From a bacterium (GTDB lineage Bacteria; Electryoneota; Electryoneia; Electryoneales; Electryoneaceae), in NCBI GenBank assembly GCA_028278125.1, contig JANQEY010000088.1, forward strand, positions 1-64,000: a stretch of 64,000 nt of DNA, given 5' to 3'. The translations under genes were made by a program, and so were the position numbers. Within the stretch, counting starts at the first letter, position 1. Each line of letters starts with the position of its first letter. This document shows, one piece after another, positions 42,258-52,049 of this stretch. Under the pieces are notes generated by a model. The model had not been told where the DNA came from and ran no database searches. It saw nothing but the letters and a program-made list of their open reading frames with translations.

Positions 42258-44933
42258 TCACTTCAGCTTTTCATCTTCCATCCGGTTATCCCATGCTCCC
42301 GGCTGATCTTTCAGGTGTTTATTAAACCATTCAACATGCATCCTTTTTGTCAGCAGGTATTTCTGACGTTTGGAGGCTATACCGTGATCTTCACCGGGGA
42401 AACGTATAAATTCTACATCTCGATCGAGAACCTTCAGGGCTGTGTACATCTGGTCGGATTCCATCACGGGAACATTATTGTCCTCATCGCCATGAACCAG
42501 TAGAATCGGAACAGTAATATTATCAGCCCTGTATAAAGGAGAATGGTCGATATAATACTGAGGATTATTCCAGGGGAAATTACGTGCTGTAGCCATATCG
42601 CTATAGAGATATCCCCACCAGCCGACACCCCAGTAACTGGCCAGGTTACTGATACCATAATCACTGATCCCGGTAGCGTAAGGGTAAAAATCAGGATGAT
42701 CCTTAGGCTGCGAGAGCATATACATCGTCATGTAACCGCCGTAACTTCCTGAAACGGTCGCACATTTTTCACCGTTAACACCGGGAACATTGGCAATAAT
42801 ATGCCTGACACCTTCGTTCATGTCACGAGTAGTCCCTTTACCCCAATCGTTCGGATGATGATCTGCGAATTCCTGTCCCCAGCCAATAGCTCCACGGGGA
42901 CTGGGAACGTAGACAAAATATCCACGAGTTGCGAAAACATTAGCCATCCAGTTAAAACCGTCTGCAAAACCAAATACCCCCGCATAAAAATCTACGATCA
43001 GGGGATAAGATTCTGTCTCATCATATCCATGCGGGTAGTAGAGGTATCCCGGTATAGTAATTCCATCGGAGTTCACATAATCGTAATCAACTATCCTTGA
43101 TGCTGGGGATACCAGGTTCTTGAAAATCGGGTGAACCTCGATAAGTTTTGCACCCTTTTTCTTTTTCCAGTCATACCAGTAAACATCGCCTGGTTGCTGG
43201 AGGTTTTGTCCCTGGAAGACAAACATGCTGGATCCTTTTCCAAGGGACGCCTCACCTCCATCGGAAGCAGGCGTCGGAAGGGTATGCTCTTCGAACACTC
43301 CGGGTTTTGCAGGATTGAAGAAATACAGCTTCACTTTTTTATTGTGAAGACCTGTAAATCCAATACGGCCATCCTTATGCCAGAACAAAGTTTTACTGAA
43401 ACCGCTTCCATAGGCTCTACCGGCTACAGCCGGTTCAAATTCACGTGTATGGTTGACCAGTTCACCTGTTTCCAGGTTTAGGGTCCAGAGGTCTGTCTGG
43501 TTATCGTTGTTGTCGGGGAAGGGACTGTCCATACCTTCAACGGGATTAACAGGACCGTCAAACGCGATCTGTTTACCATCCGGAGAGAAGCAGATATGAT
43601 CAACCGAAACCAGGTTGGATTCTTTGACTAGATTTGCTTCACCGGAATTTGTAGATATTGTCCAGAACTCATATCCGAGGAATGGACGATCAGTAAGTCT
43701 TATACTGCGGAGCATCAGGATTGTTGAGCCGTCAGGACTGATGATAAAACTGTTTGGATCATACTTACCGGCGGTCAACTTACCATGCGAGTTACCGTCT
43801 ATTGTCATATAATGAATTTCAGTATTATTCCTGAAATAAGTCCAACGGTCTTCCAATCCCCACATTGCTTTATATGGTTTTTCATCAGGGTCTTCATAGT
43901 AATCGGTAACCGTGTAATAGATGATTTTTCCGCCCGGATCCCAGGTGAAACTTCCGGCATCTTCAACCTCATGGGCGATACGTTCGAAGAGCCGGCTTTC
44001 ACGATGCCACAGGTATATATCGCTTCCGCTTGTTGCAGAGGAGAGGACAATCATCAGTTTTTTGCCGTCAGGCGACCACCTGAGATTTGATATTGATTTG
44101 GGATTAACATATTCCCAGACTTTTTTCTTTGTTTTCATATCCCAGACGGAAAGTTTTGATTCTCGCCTGTCGTTTTTCCTGTCCCATGGTGAAATCGATG
44201 CCGCCAGCCAGCGACCATTCTCACTTAATTTGAGATCGCTGACACCGTCTATGAAATAGTAATCATAAAAATCAAAGGGATGTTTTGGATTAGTTGTGAT
44301 CGTTAATTCTTTTTCAACCTCTTCTTCTTCCCATTCAAGCGAAAGTGTAAAGTCCCAACTGTCGAGCGAATCTTCACCGTTGAGCGCCGTTATAAAGAAC
44401 AGCCTGTGGAACCCTTCATCAACAGTCTCGGTAGCCGATACTTTGTCGGTATCCGATTCGGCAACTTCAGTTCTCGAAGTAATTTCTTCACCATCGAGGA
44501 AAAGTTTGAATGACGGGAGACCGGTGACATTAAACGTAATGTCGCCCCAATGAGAACTATTAAAATATGTCCCCGCGCATCCAAAGAAGACCTTGTTTTC
44601 ACTAGCCTGGGGAATAGGGGAGAAGCTCAGACGGTTTCCCTCAGCCTCATTAAATGTAACCCGTTTACCGGGCGCTAAATCAAAGGACATACCCTTTTCA
44701 GGCCAGAAATCCGTAACGTCAAAGAGAGGATCTTCAAACAATATTACAACCAGGTTTTCCACCTCTGCATCCATGTACCCATAGGGAATAAGTACAGTTT
44801 CAGTGGCCAGCCAGTTGCCGATTTCCAGGGTGATGTTCTCTGCCTTGGTAGAGTCGTTTTCCTCAGCGATCACTGTATAAAATGGGAACGTTAACAGTAG
44901 AATTAAGGTAAAATAGATAGAGAAACGTGCCAT
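42258..44933 (-). CDS. Secreted S9-family (prolyl oligopeptidase/DPP-like) peptidase
   Basis: 891 residues from the ATG at 44931-44933, preceded by GGGAG; the longer frame has no ribosome site. The signal peptide is FSIYFTLILLLTFPFYTVIA. Residues ~60-200 hold beta-rich domains; ~210-600 form a TolB/WD40-like propeller (LKLSENGRWLAASIS, LRWSPDGKKLMIV, FIISPDGSTILML). The C-terminal alpha/beta-hydrolase domain carries the triad: S730 in SGSYGGYMT, D818 in HGDEDNNVP and H850 in GEDHG. Such enzymes release di- or oligopeptides from peptides in the periplasm or outside, fitting the POT transporter and tricorn-like protease in this window. Confidence 0.92.
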   Translation of the reverse strand: MARFSIYFTLILLLTFPFYTVIAEENDSTKAENITLEIGNWLATETVLIPYGYMDAEVENLVVILFEDPLFDVTDFWPEKGMSFDLAPGKRVTFNEAEGNRLSFSPIPQASENKVFFGCAGTYFNSSHWGDITFNVTGLPSFKLFLDGEEITSRTEVAESDTDKVSATETVDEGFHRLFFITALNGEDSLDSWDFTLSLEWEEEEVEKELTITTNPKHPFDFYDYYFIDGVSDLKLSENGRWLAASISPWDRKNDRRESKLSVWDMKTKKKVWEYVNPKSISNLRWSPDGKKLMIVLSSATSGSDIYLWHRESRLFERIAHEVEDAGSFTWDPGGKIIYYTVTDYYEDPDEKPYKAMWGLEDRWTYFRNNTEIHYMTIDGNSHGKLTAGKYDPNSFIISPDGSTILMLRSIRLTDRPFLGYEFWTISTNSGEANLVKESNLVSVDHICFSPDGKQIAFDGPVNPVEGMDSPFPDNNDNQTDLWTLNLETGELVNHTREFEPAVAGRAYGSGFSKTLFWHKDGRIGFTGLHNKKVKLYFFNPAKPGVFEEHTLPTPASDGGEASLGKGSSMFVFQGQNLQQPGDVYWYDWKKKKGAKLIEVHPIFKNLVSPASRIVDYDYVNSDGITIPGYLYYPHGYDETESYPLIVDFYAGVFGFADGFNWMANVFATRGYFVYVPSPRGAIGWGQEFADHHPNDWGKGTTRDMNEGVRHIIANVPGVNGEKCATVSGSYGGYMTMYMLSQPKDHPDFYPYATGISDYGISNLASYWGVGWWGYLYSDMATARNFPWNNPQYYIDHSPLYRADNITVPILLVHGDEDNNVPVMESDQMYTALKVLDRDVEFIRFPGEDHGIASKRQKYLLTKRMHVEWFNKHLKDQPGAWDNRMEDEKLK

Positions 44934-45129
44934 GGTAGGACTCCCTGTTTCATTGATTTCAATTTTAGAAAAAGATACATATTTGCCATATCCGAAACCA
45001 GTCATCGATATACTGGATGCAGAATATTACCGGGTTTTGAGCGATTCTCTTCAGGAAGAGATTAGAGTTTTACTATGGCAATGTTTCATGTATATTTGAT
45101 GTGAGGAAAATTATAGTCACCAGACCGTC

Positions 45130-45561
45130 ATGAGGGATGAAGTGGAAGACAATAACTCGAAAAAGATAGATACCGAGGAGGTTGCACAATCCGGATCTGA
45201 AGATTTTTTTGACGCTTACGATACGGAATTCGACGGGACTACTTCCAAGAGTACGTTTGATAAATTCAAACATTCGTTAAACCTTATCTATCACCGGACC
45301 CGGGAAGCTGTAGAGGATGCTTCGCATCGCGGGAAGGTTGAGCTTGAAATAGCCTCAATCAGGGTACGTTTGCGTACCCAATACGCTAAGCTCGGTGAAA
45401 TGATCTTCCGGTTGGTAGAAGGTGAAGACCATCCGAACCCTCTTAACGATTCCGAAGTCAGGGATCTTTTCGAGAAGGTGAAAAACCTTATCAGGGAGCT
45501 CAATAGTGAGCATTTCCGCCTTGAGGAGATGAAAAAACGGGAGCGCTGGACAGGAGCTTGA
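45130..45561 (+). CDS. Small acidic/helical protein of unknown function
   Basis: 143 residues; the ATG at 45130 has no evident ribosome site, and ATG at 45139 is an alternative. Residues 1-45 are acidic and probably disordered. From about 55 onward the sequence is a long charged helix or coiled coil (FDKFKHSLNLIYHRTREAVEDASHRGKVELEIASIRVRLRTQYAKLGEMIFRL), then EVRDLFEKVKNLIRELNSEHFRLEEMKKRERW. I recognise no named family. It reads away from the S9 peptidase gene and is followed by a terminator. Confidence 0.7.
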   Translation: MRDEVEDNNSKKIDTEEVAQSGSEDFFDAYDTEFDGTTSKSTFDKFKHSLNLIYHRTREAVEDASHRGKVELEIASIRVRLRTQYAKLGEMIFRLVEGEDHPNPLNDSEVRDLFEKVKNLIRELNSEHFRLEEMKKRERWTGA

Positions 45562-45601
45562 TAGAAACTTAGAATTGAAAAGTTGATCAATATAGAAGAA
45601 G

Positions 45602-45629
45602 GGCTGACTCATAATTGAGTCAGCCTTTC
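45602..45629. terminator. Hairpin between converging genes
   Basis: GGCTGACTC (45602-45610) pairs with GAGTCAGCC (45617-45625), loop ATAATT, then TTTCT. Confidence 0.75.
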
Positions 45630-45641
45630 TCGTGTTCTTGT

Positions 45642-46040
45642 CTAACCTATTTTTTCTAAAACTTTCATCATTTTTATAAAAACTTCATTTGCCACTTCTT
45701 TTACCTGGGGATTATCCATTATTTCGCCCATGATGGTCGGTTTCATCGCGGCCACTACCCGTTTATCACCATCATCCCAGACTACAACATTACAGGGGAG
45801 GAGTACACCCACCAGGTTTTCAGCCTCAAGTGCCTTGTGAGCAAACGGTGGATTACATGCACCGAGGATTTTATAGGGTTTATAATCAACATCTATTTTT
45901 TTCTTTAAAGTAGCTTTGACATCGATTTCCGTCAGAATTCCAAACCCTTCCTCTGCAAGCAGTTCGGTTACCTTTTCTATTGCTTCTTCAAAACCAAGGC
46001 TGGTTTGAGTTTTTAATGCGTATTTGCTGGAGCTTTCCAT
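45642..46040 (-). CDS. DUF302-family protein
   Basis: 132 residues; AAGGAG lies 9 bases before the ATG. The DUF302 pattern is clear: FEEAIEKVTELLAEEGFGILTEIDVKATLKKKIDVDY at the N-terminus, then KILGACNPPFAHKALEAENLVGVLLPCNVVVWDDGD. The two conserved cysteines (ACN and PCN) are kept. DUF302 proteins are small homodimeric cytoplasmic proteins without an agreed biochemical role; several are near redox or sulfur genes. It is a single gene here, so context adds nothing. Confidence 0.9.
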   Translation of the reverse strand: MESSSKYALKTQTSLGFEEAIEKVTELLAEEGFGILTEIDVKATLKKKIDVDYKPYKILGACNPPFAHKALEAENLVGVLLPCNVVVWDDGDKRVVAAMKPTIMGEIMDNPQVKEVANEVFIKMMKVLEKIG

Positions 46041-46422
46041 CTTTTATTCTCCTTTGAATTTTATTTCATTAATATTATCGTCTTTGCCCGAAGTACTAAG
46101 CTTTGGTCTAAACAAAAATTAGTATGTTTTACCAGTTCTTATACCGTTTGATGCATCAATTCCTGATCTGTTTCACCCTCACAACTGGCTTCACCTTACC
46201 GCAAAAATTTGAAATAAGCATTTCAGCTCTTGAGGGGAGACATCAGTGAAAAAATTTTCCGAAAAACATAATATATTATTATTTATAATATAAAACCCCA
46301 TAAAAATAAAAATTTCACTTAATTTTCATCATAATAGGAGAGCCTAAATTTTGGCATCTTGGCACTTTATTCTTTACTATATGCATCCACTGTAAATAGA
46401 CGTAAGATTATGAGGTAAATAG
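46041..46422. other. AT-rich intergenic region between divergent genes
   Basis: No ORF. A TTGGCA (46351-46356) followed after 18 bases by TACTAT (46375-46380) could be a weak promoter for the aldo/keto reductase gene. Confidence 0.4.
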
Positions 46423-47406
46423 ATGAAAATAAGGCAGCTTGGATCAACAGATTTAATGCTGAGTGAAGTTGGAATCGGGACATGGGCTATCGGCGGGCCG
46501 AACTGGGCCTTTGGCTGGGGTCCCCAAAACGATGCAGAAGCTATCGCGGCTATCCGTCGCTCGATGGAACTTGAAGTAAACTGGATTGATACCGCCGCGG
46601 TATATGGTCTCGGCTACAGCGAAGAACTGGTAGCAAAAGCTGTAAAGGGGCACCGTAAGGAAGTTATAATCGCCACCAAGTGTTCACTGGTCTGGGATGA
46701 AGCAGGGAATATCTCCAGCAGTTTAACAGCCGAGTCAGTTAAACGTGAATGCGAGATGAGCCTGAAACGTTTGAACACCGACTTCATCGATCTTTACCAG
46801 ATACACTGGCCTAATGATGAGGCACATATTGAAGATGCCTGGGAGATGATACAGCGTCTGCGCGAAGAGGGTAAAATCCGTTACGGAGGCGTATCAAATT
46901 TCCAGGTTTCCCATCTGAAAAAGGTGATGACACCGCATGTAACCGCTTCACTGCAGCCACCATACAGCATGCTCCGCAGGGATCTCGAAACTAACCAGAT
47001 GGACTACTGCAGGGAGCGCAGGATCGGTATAATTCCTTACAGCCCGATGCAAAGTGGTTTATTGACCGGGAAATTTAACGTTGATAACGTTGCGGCCAAT
47101 GACTGGCGTTTAAGGTCAGATGAGTTCAAGGAACCGAACCTCTCCATAAACCTTGAATTTGTTGAAGGATTGAAGAAAATTGCAGCCAACTACGATAAAT
47201 CTGTTGCACAACTCTCAATCGCCTGGGTGTTGAGACTCGAAGAAATATCGTCTGCGATTGTTGGCGCCCGCCGTCCCTCACAAATCGAGGAGACTGTTGC
47301 CGCCAGTGGCCTGGAGATCAGCGAAGAAGACCTGGACGCGATTGAAACCCTGCTGAAGAAAAGAGCAGATAAAGTCAAGAAGAAAAAGGGATTCCTTCCC
47401 GGGTAG
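46423..47406 (+). CDS. Aldo/keto reductase
   Basis: 327 residues; GAGGT lies 6 bases before the ATG. The (beta/alpha)8 family tetrad is visible: D56 and Y61 (NWIDTAAVYGLGYSEE), K86 (VIIATKC) and H128 (YQIHWPN). C-terminal NADPH-binding elements include IPYSPMQSGLLTGKF and VGARRPSQIEETVAAS. The family reduces aldehydes and ketones with NADPH; the sequence resembles the YajO/IolS-like general stress group, but the substrate cannot be told. A single gene with a terminator at 47449-47477. Confidence 0.92.
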   Translation: MKIRQLGSTDLMLSEVGIGTWAIGGPNWAFGWGPQNDAEAIAAIRRSMELEVNWIDTAAVYGLGYSEELVAKAVKGHRKEVIIATKCSLVWDEAGNISSSLTAESVKRECEMSLKRLNTDFIDLYQIHWPNDEAHIEDAWEMIQRLREEGKIRYGGVSNFQVSHLKKVMTPHVTASLQPPYSMLRRDLETNQMDYCRERRIGIIPYSPMQSGLLTGKFNVDNVAANDWRLRSDEFKEPNLSINLEFVEGLKKIAANYDKSVAQLSIAWVLRLEEISSAIVGARRPSQIEETVAASGLEISEEDLDAIETLLKKRADKVKKKKGFLPG

Positions 47407-47448
47407 GGATTTCTTGGATCAACAATCAACGGATTCACATCAATATAT

Positions 47449-47477
47449 ATGCCTGGTTTATCAACCAGGCATTTTTC
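47449..47477 (+). terminator. Terminator of the aldo/keto reductase gene
   Basis: ATGCCTGGTT (47449-47458) pairs exactly with AACCAGGCAT (47463-47472) around TATC, followed by TTTTTC. Confidence 0.85.
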
Positions 47478-47605
47478 TATGATATTGTCGAGAAGAAATC
47501 TCAACCTTCTCCAAACGCAGGATTTCAAAAAAGCTTCCATCTATACTTTAACTTCCAACAAGTAAATGTTATCTTTTCGGGATTCTTCATCTATCAGGGG
47601 TAGAT

Positions 47606-50137
47606 TTGAAAAATATACTGGAAATATTAAAACAAATAAGAGTCCCCTCAAATTCCGACTCGGACAACCTGCATAGACGATTCAACGAATTCCTGCAACT
47701 CCTGGATTTAAATCGCCAGGTACTTCACCTCATCAGCGACCTCGAAGAAAAATCGCAGGGTGAATTTCTCTTTGATATTAATTATATAAATTCGACTATT
47801 AACGATCTGCTTGAGCATGTAAACAACATCGTCGCCCTGATGATCGACCTTGGGGGAGATGAATATCGTGAACTGTCCAACCGGCTGGTAATAATCAGTA
47901 ACCATATTCAGCTGACACTTTCACCAAAAAGTTCCTTACAGGAAGATTCATATATCCGGTTTCTTAACGAGGTTTATCGTAAAGATGCCGGCAGTATCGG
48001 TTATAAAAGCGCCAATCTTGGAGAGGTTGGTAACAGGCTGGATATTCCGGTTCCAGTTGGTTTTGCGGTTTCCGGGTGGGCATACAGTCATTTTATAAAT
48101 TCAAACAATCTCCAGGAAGAGATCAGTACTCTTATCAAATCGGTAAATTACCGCTCATTTACCGACCTGGAAAAAGTCAGCAAGATTATTCAGTCCAGAA
48201 TTTTATCCAGCGACGTTCCCCCTGATCTTGCTAAAGAATTAAAATCAGCGTATAGAAAGGCCACAAAAAAATATCCGGGTGCCAAGCTTGCGCTGAGGTC
48301 CAGTGCAATCGGGGAGGACAGTCATCGAAGTTTTGCGGGTCAGTATGATAGTATGTTGAATGTCGATGGCAAAGATATTGTTTCAGAATATCGTTCAATT
48401 ATCGCCGGTAAATTTACCCCGCGAGCGATCTATTATTTCCTCAGTCACTCTTTCTCGGAATCTGATTTACCTATGGCGGTATGTTGCCTGTTAATGGTAA
48501 ATGCCACAAAAAGCGGGATTGCATATTCAAAAGATCCTGTTAACCCAAACAGCGATGAGATCCTGGTACACTCTACCTATGGTCTGGGTGAAAACCTGAT
48601 GAAAGGTGAAATAAACCCGGATACTTTCCGAGTTTCCAAACTCAGCGGTGAAATCAATAAAAGACATATTGAGATTAAAGAAAAACAATTACTATGTGAT
48701 CCTTCAGGTGGGATAATTGAAGAGTCGGTTCCGGATGAAGAGAGAAATCAACAGTCGATTTCTGATGAACAAGTGAGAACTATTTCGGATTTTGCAAACA
48801 GGATTGAGGAACATTATGGAGAACCGCAGGACATAGAATGGGCTGTGGATACTGAAGGAAGGGTTTGTGTTTTACAGACAAGATCCCTGCAGGTTCTCGA
48901 TTCTCAGGCAGTGCAAAACGAAATAGAGACTGAGGATTATAAAATCCATGCGAGTGGTGGTGAGGTTATTTGCCCCGGTGCCTTCGCGGGAAAAATTTTC
49001 CACTTGAACAATTTTAAAGATGACGCGAAGGAGTTGCCTAAGGGTGCAGTAGTAGCGACAAAACATTCGACTCCAAAGTTAATAACACTCCTGGACAAGA
49101 TAGGGGGTTTAATAACCGAGACAGGCGGCATAGCCACCCACCTTGCAACAATAGCCAGGGAACAGCGGCTTCCAATGGTAACTGGACTGAAGGTGCCGGA
49201 TGATGTTAAGAACGGGACACCGGTAACCCTCGATGCGAGCTCGTGTATCCTCTATGATGGAGAACATGCGGAATTGGAAGAGGCAAGGAAGATCGAAAAT
49301 ATTTTCCAGGATTTGAACGTATTTAAAACGCTGCGTGAAGTTCTTGAACACATCAGTCCACTCTCACTTGTTGATCCGACATCTCCTGATTTTATCGCTG
49401 AAAATTGTACTACTCTGCATGATATCACTCGGTTCTCACATCAGCGATCGATCGAGGAGCTTTTCCATGCTGTAAATAAATCCATGGAAAAGTCATGGTC
49501 CGGCTGCTATCTCCAGACAGAATACCCAGTAAAGGTGAACCTGATTCTCCTGGACAGTCCATCGTCTTCCACCAAGAAGAAACAGACAATCTCAGAGTTC
49601 AAAATTCCGTCTGATCCGATGCAGGCGTTCTGGAACGGAGTCAGGCAGAAGGGCTGGCAGAGCCCAACTTCCCGTAAAAGCCCCAAGCTGACAAATGGTC
49701 TGAAAAAATTCCGTACCCGTGGAAAGCGGATGGATAAATATTCCGAAACAAGTTTTGCTGTATTGACAAGCGATTACATGCTTCTCAGCCTGAGACTGGG
49801 ATTTCACTTTATGACAATTGAAGCATTGATCACTGACGAACCTTCGAAAAACATCATCAAGCTTCATCATAAAGGTGGCGGCGCAACAAGGAAAAGACGT
49901 ATTTACAGGATCAGGTTGTTCAGTGAGATCCTGGATGCGATGGGATTTGAACATACCAGCAAGGGAGATGTTCTCGATACACATTGCACTTTCCTCGCCA
50001 AAGATGAAATGTTAAGCAGGCTGCAGAAACTCGGTTCACTCACAATGATGACCAAACAGCTTGATATGGCACTCTCCAATGACCAGATTACCGATTGGTA
50101 TATCAATGATTTTAAGCGTCAACTGGAGATAGAATAA
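47606..50137 (+). CDS. PEP-synthase-like ATP-grasp/phosphohistidine protein lacking the PEP-binding barrel
   Basis: 843 residues from a TTG with AGGGG upstream. Residues 1-120 are a helical domain without match. Residues ~125-435 are a PPDK_N-type ATP-grasp domain: GYKSANLGEVGNRLDIPVPVGFAVS, LALRSSAIGEDSHRSFAGQYDSMLN, SGIAYSKDPVNP, STYGLGENLMKGEINPD and DIEWAVDTEGRVCVLQTRS. Residues ~445-553 are the swivelling phosphohistidine domain with H512 in TETGGIATHLA. The PEP/pyruvate TIM barrel of PEP synthase and PPDK is absent; ~290 residues of unrecognised sequence (555-843) follow instead. It could move a phosphate from ATP via H512 to an unknown acceptor, as rifampin phosphotransferase does with a drug. 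It is 15 bases upstream of a histidine kinase gene. Confidence 0.85.
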   Translation: MKNILEILKQIRVPSNSDSDNLHRRFNEFLQLLDLNRQVLHLISDLEEKSQGEFLFDINYINSTINDLLEHVNNIVALMIDLGGDEYRELSNRLVIISNHIQLTLSPKSSLQEDSYIRFLNEVYRKDAGSIGYKSANLGEVGNRLDIPVPVGFAVSGWAYSHFINSNNLQEEISTLIKSVNYRSFTDLEKVSKIIQSRILSSDVPPDLAKELKSAYRKATKKYPGAKLALRSSAIGEDSHRSFAGQYDSMLNVDGKDIVSEYRSIIAGKFTPRAIYYFLSHSFSESDLPMAVCCLLMVNATKSGIAYSKDPVNPNSDEILVHSTYGLGENLMKGEINPDTFRVSKLSGEINKRHIEIKEKQLLCDPSGGIIEESVPDEERNQQSISDEQVRTISDFANRIEEHYGEPQDIEWAVDTEGRVCVLQTRSLQVLDSQAVQNEIETEDYKIHASGGEVICPGAFAGKIFHLNNFKDDAKELPKGAVVATKHSTPKLITLLDKIGGLITETGGIATHLATIAREQRLPMVTGLKVPDDVKNGTPVTLDASSCILYDGEHAELEEARKIENIFQDLNVFKTLREVLEHISPLSLVDPTSPDFIAENCTTLHDITRFSHQRSIEELFHAVNKSMEKSWSGCYLQTEYPVKVNLILLDSPSSSTKKKQTISEFKIPSDPMQAFWNGVRQKGWQSPTSRKSPKLTNGLKKFRTRGKRMDKYSETSFAVLTSDYMLLSLRLGFHFMTIEALITDEPSKNIIKLHHKGGGATRKRRIYRIRLFSEILDAMGFEHTSKGDVLDTHCTFLAKDEMLSRLQKLGSLTMMTKQLDMALSNDQITDWYINDFKRQLEIE

Positions 50138-50152
50138 AGGAGTAAATCCAGG

Positions 50153-51472
50153 TTGACTAAAAAGATTAATCAGTCATTATTAACAACTTTCATCCGATAT
50201 CGCTATCTTATTCTTCACACCCTGATGCTCTTTATCCTCTGTACCGGAGCAGCACTCCTCCTGATATATCATGAATCATCACAAATGCGGATGTACTCGG
50301 CTTTAATTGTTGGACTGGCGGGTTTTACACTCCTGATATCCAGTTATCAATCACAGGTCTCACGTATTCTGAAAAAACGTGTTGGTGAGAAGGAAGAATA
50401 CATCTCTGCAATTCTTGATAATTCTGTTGACGCGATAATCTTCCTGGATAATGAGAATAAAGTGCAGGTCTGGAACAAAGGTGCTGAACGAATTTTTGGT
50501 TATACAGCTGATGAGATGACCGGTCACACTTTTCATCGACTGGTTCCACCTGATCAGAATCCCGAGGAGGAGATACGAGAGATAAATGAAGCTGTTGAGC
50601 TTCACGGTTATATCGAAAATTATACAGCCCACCGTGTCACCAAGGATGGGAGACGGATAGTTGTTTCGCTTTCGAGAAACGTAGTGAAGGATCGCAAGGG
50701 CAAGATAATCGGCAGCGCGGTATTAAGCAGGGATGTAACGGATCAGATGGATATCGAGCAGCGGATTTATAATACAGAGAAACTTGCCTCAATCGGTATG
50801 CTGGCGGCGGGGATTGCCCATGAAATTAATAATCCCATCTCAATTATCCTCGGTTTCACTGACCTGCTTAAAGAAGAAAAAGACCGGGACTCACAGGAGT
50901 TTAAAGACCTGACAACGATTGAAGAGAACGCCAATCATACCAAGGAAATTGTTTCCCAGCTGCTTAGTTTTGCCCGAGTTTCCGAAGCGAAAGATGTTAA
51001 AGCTGATATCAAAGAAGCCGTAACTACCGTTGTCAACATCGTCAGCCATATTGTCAGTAAAGAAAAAGTCGATATACAAGTGGAGATACCGGACTTTCTG
51101 CCGTTAATAAAGGGCGATCCCCGTGAATTTCAGCAGGTAGTTCTGAACCTGGTGAATAACTCTTTATCAGCCTTAAAAGGAGATGGCGGCAAGGTTTCGA
51201 TCACAGCGGAAAATGATAAAAAACAGGTTCATCTCCATGTTGCAGATAACGGAACAGGCATCCCGAAAAATATCCGGCGGCAGATTTTTGATCCGTTTTT
51301 TACTACAAAAGAGGTGGGAAAGGGTACCGGACTCGGATTATCGCTCTGTTATGGAATTGTTCGAAGGCAGGGTGGGAAAATAAGCTTTGAAACAGCCACC
51401 GACGCAGAGAGTGTAAACGGCGAAACAGGTACAACCTTCACTGTTTCAATGCCGCTGGATTCAACCAATTGA
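50153..51472 (+). CDS. Membrane PAS-domain sensor histidine kinase
   Basis: 439 residues from a TTG; AAGGAG lies about 10 bases upstream, just after the previous stop. Two hydrophobic helices (about 17-38 and 48-63) with a very short loop anchor it in the membrane. A PAS domain covers about 82-200 ([31 protein letters not shown]...SRDVTDQ). HisKA has H223 in [11 protein letters not shown], and the HATPase domain has the N box ([10 protein letters not shown]), [15 protein letters not shown] and [10 protein letters not shown]. All catalytic motifs are intact. The short extracytoplasmic loop suggests the signal is read by the PAS domain or the membrane. It lies between the phosphohistidine-protein gene and a response regulator gene. 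Confidence 0.93.
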   Translation: MTKKINQSLLTTFIRYRYLILHTLMLFILCTGAALLLIYHESSQMRMYSALIVGLAGFTLLISSYQSQVSRILKKRVGEKEEYISAILDNSVDAIIFLDNENKVQVWNKGAERIFGYTADEMTGHTFHRLVPPDQNPEEEIREINEAVELHGYIENYTAHRVTKDGRRIVVSLSRNVVKDRKGKIIGSAVLSRDVTDQMDIEQRIYNTEKLASIGMLAAGIAHEINNPISIILGFTDLLKEEKDRDSQEFKDLTTIEENANHTKEIVSQLLSFARVSEAKDVKADIKEAVTTVVNIVSHIVSKEKVDIQVEIPDFLPLIKGDPREFQQVVLNLVNNSLSALKGDGGKVSITAENDKKQVHLHVADNGTGIPKNIRRQIFDPFFTTKEVGKGTGLGLSLCYGIVRRQGGKISFETATDAESVNGETGTTFTVSMPLDSTN

Positions 51473-51488
51473 TACTGGATTGAAGATC

Positions 51489-52034
51489 ATGGAGTTACAA
51501 CAGAAAATACTGATTGTGGATGATGAACCGGATATGGTTAGTCTTTTGGAGAGGATAATCGCACTCAAATCACCATACAAAGTTTTTTCCACGTCCAATT
51601 CTTTGGAAGTACCTGATCTCCTGTCGGAAAACCGATACGATGTTGTAATCACAGATTTAAAAATGCCGGGTATGGGAGGATTGGATCTTCTTAAATATAT
51701 CCGCGAGAATGACCGATTTGAAGAAGTAATAATGATTACCGCATTCGGATCATTTGATACGGTTATGGAAGCTCTGTCCCATAAAGTGCTAGACTACATC
51801 ACCAAACCATTTAAAAAAGAAGAGATTCTATTTACCCTCGATCGTGCAATGCGTCTTCAAAGGCATCGCCGAATTGCACACCAGGTGGAAAAGGTTTTCA
51901 CTATTGAACCATATGATAAAGCCCTGGAAAAATTTGAGCTGGAATATATCAATCGACTTAGAAAACGATATAACGATGATACTCAACAAATGGTTGAAAA
52001 GTCAGGGATTTCTTCAGAGAAGTTTAGTGATTAA
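51489..52034 (+). CDS. Response regulator with receiver and short Fis-like C-terminus
   Basis: 181 residues from ATG 51489; TTG at 51480 is an alternative start. Receiver domain 1-125: D11, D12, phosphoacceptor D56 (VVITDLKMPG), T84 and K106 (DYITKPF), all present. The C-terminal ~45 residues (DKALEKFELEYINRLRKRYNDDTQQMVEKSGIS) resemble the start of a Fis-type helix-turn-helix as in NtrC or PrrA/RegA regulators, but the protein ends at EKFSD, where the recognition helix should be, so DNA binding is doubtful. There is no AAA+ domain. It starts about 16 bases after the kinase gene and is its likely partner. Confidence 0.88.
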   Translation: MELQQKILIVDDEPDMVSLLERIIALKSPYKVFSTSNSLEVPDLLSENRYDVVITDLKMPGMGGLDLLKYIRENDRFEEVIMITAFGSFDTVMEALSHKVLDYITKPFKKEEILFTLDRAMRLQRHRRIAHQVEKVFTIEPYDKALEKFELEYINRLRKRYNDDTQQMVEKSGISSEKFSD

Positions 52035-52049
52035 TGCGACATCGCGGCA

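Noticed and set aside
46351..46380. Sigma-54 promoter (TTGGCAC-like word) before the aldo/keto reductase
   Set aside because: The -12 TTGC element is missing at the required distance; a weak sigma-70 reading fits no worse.
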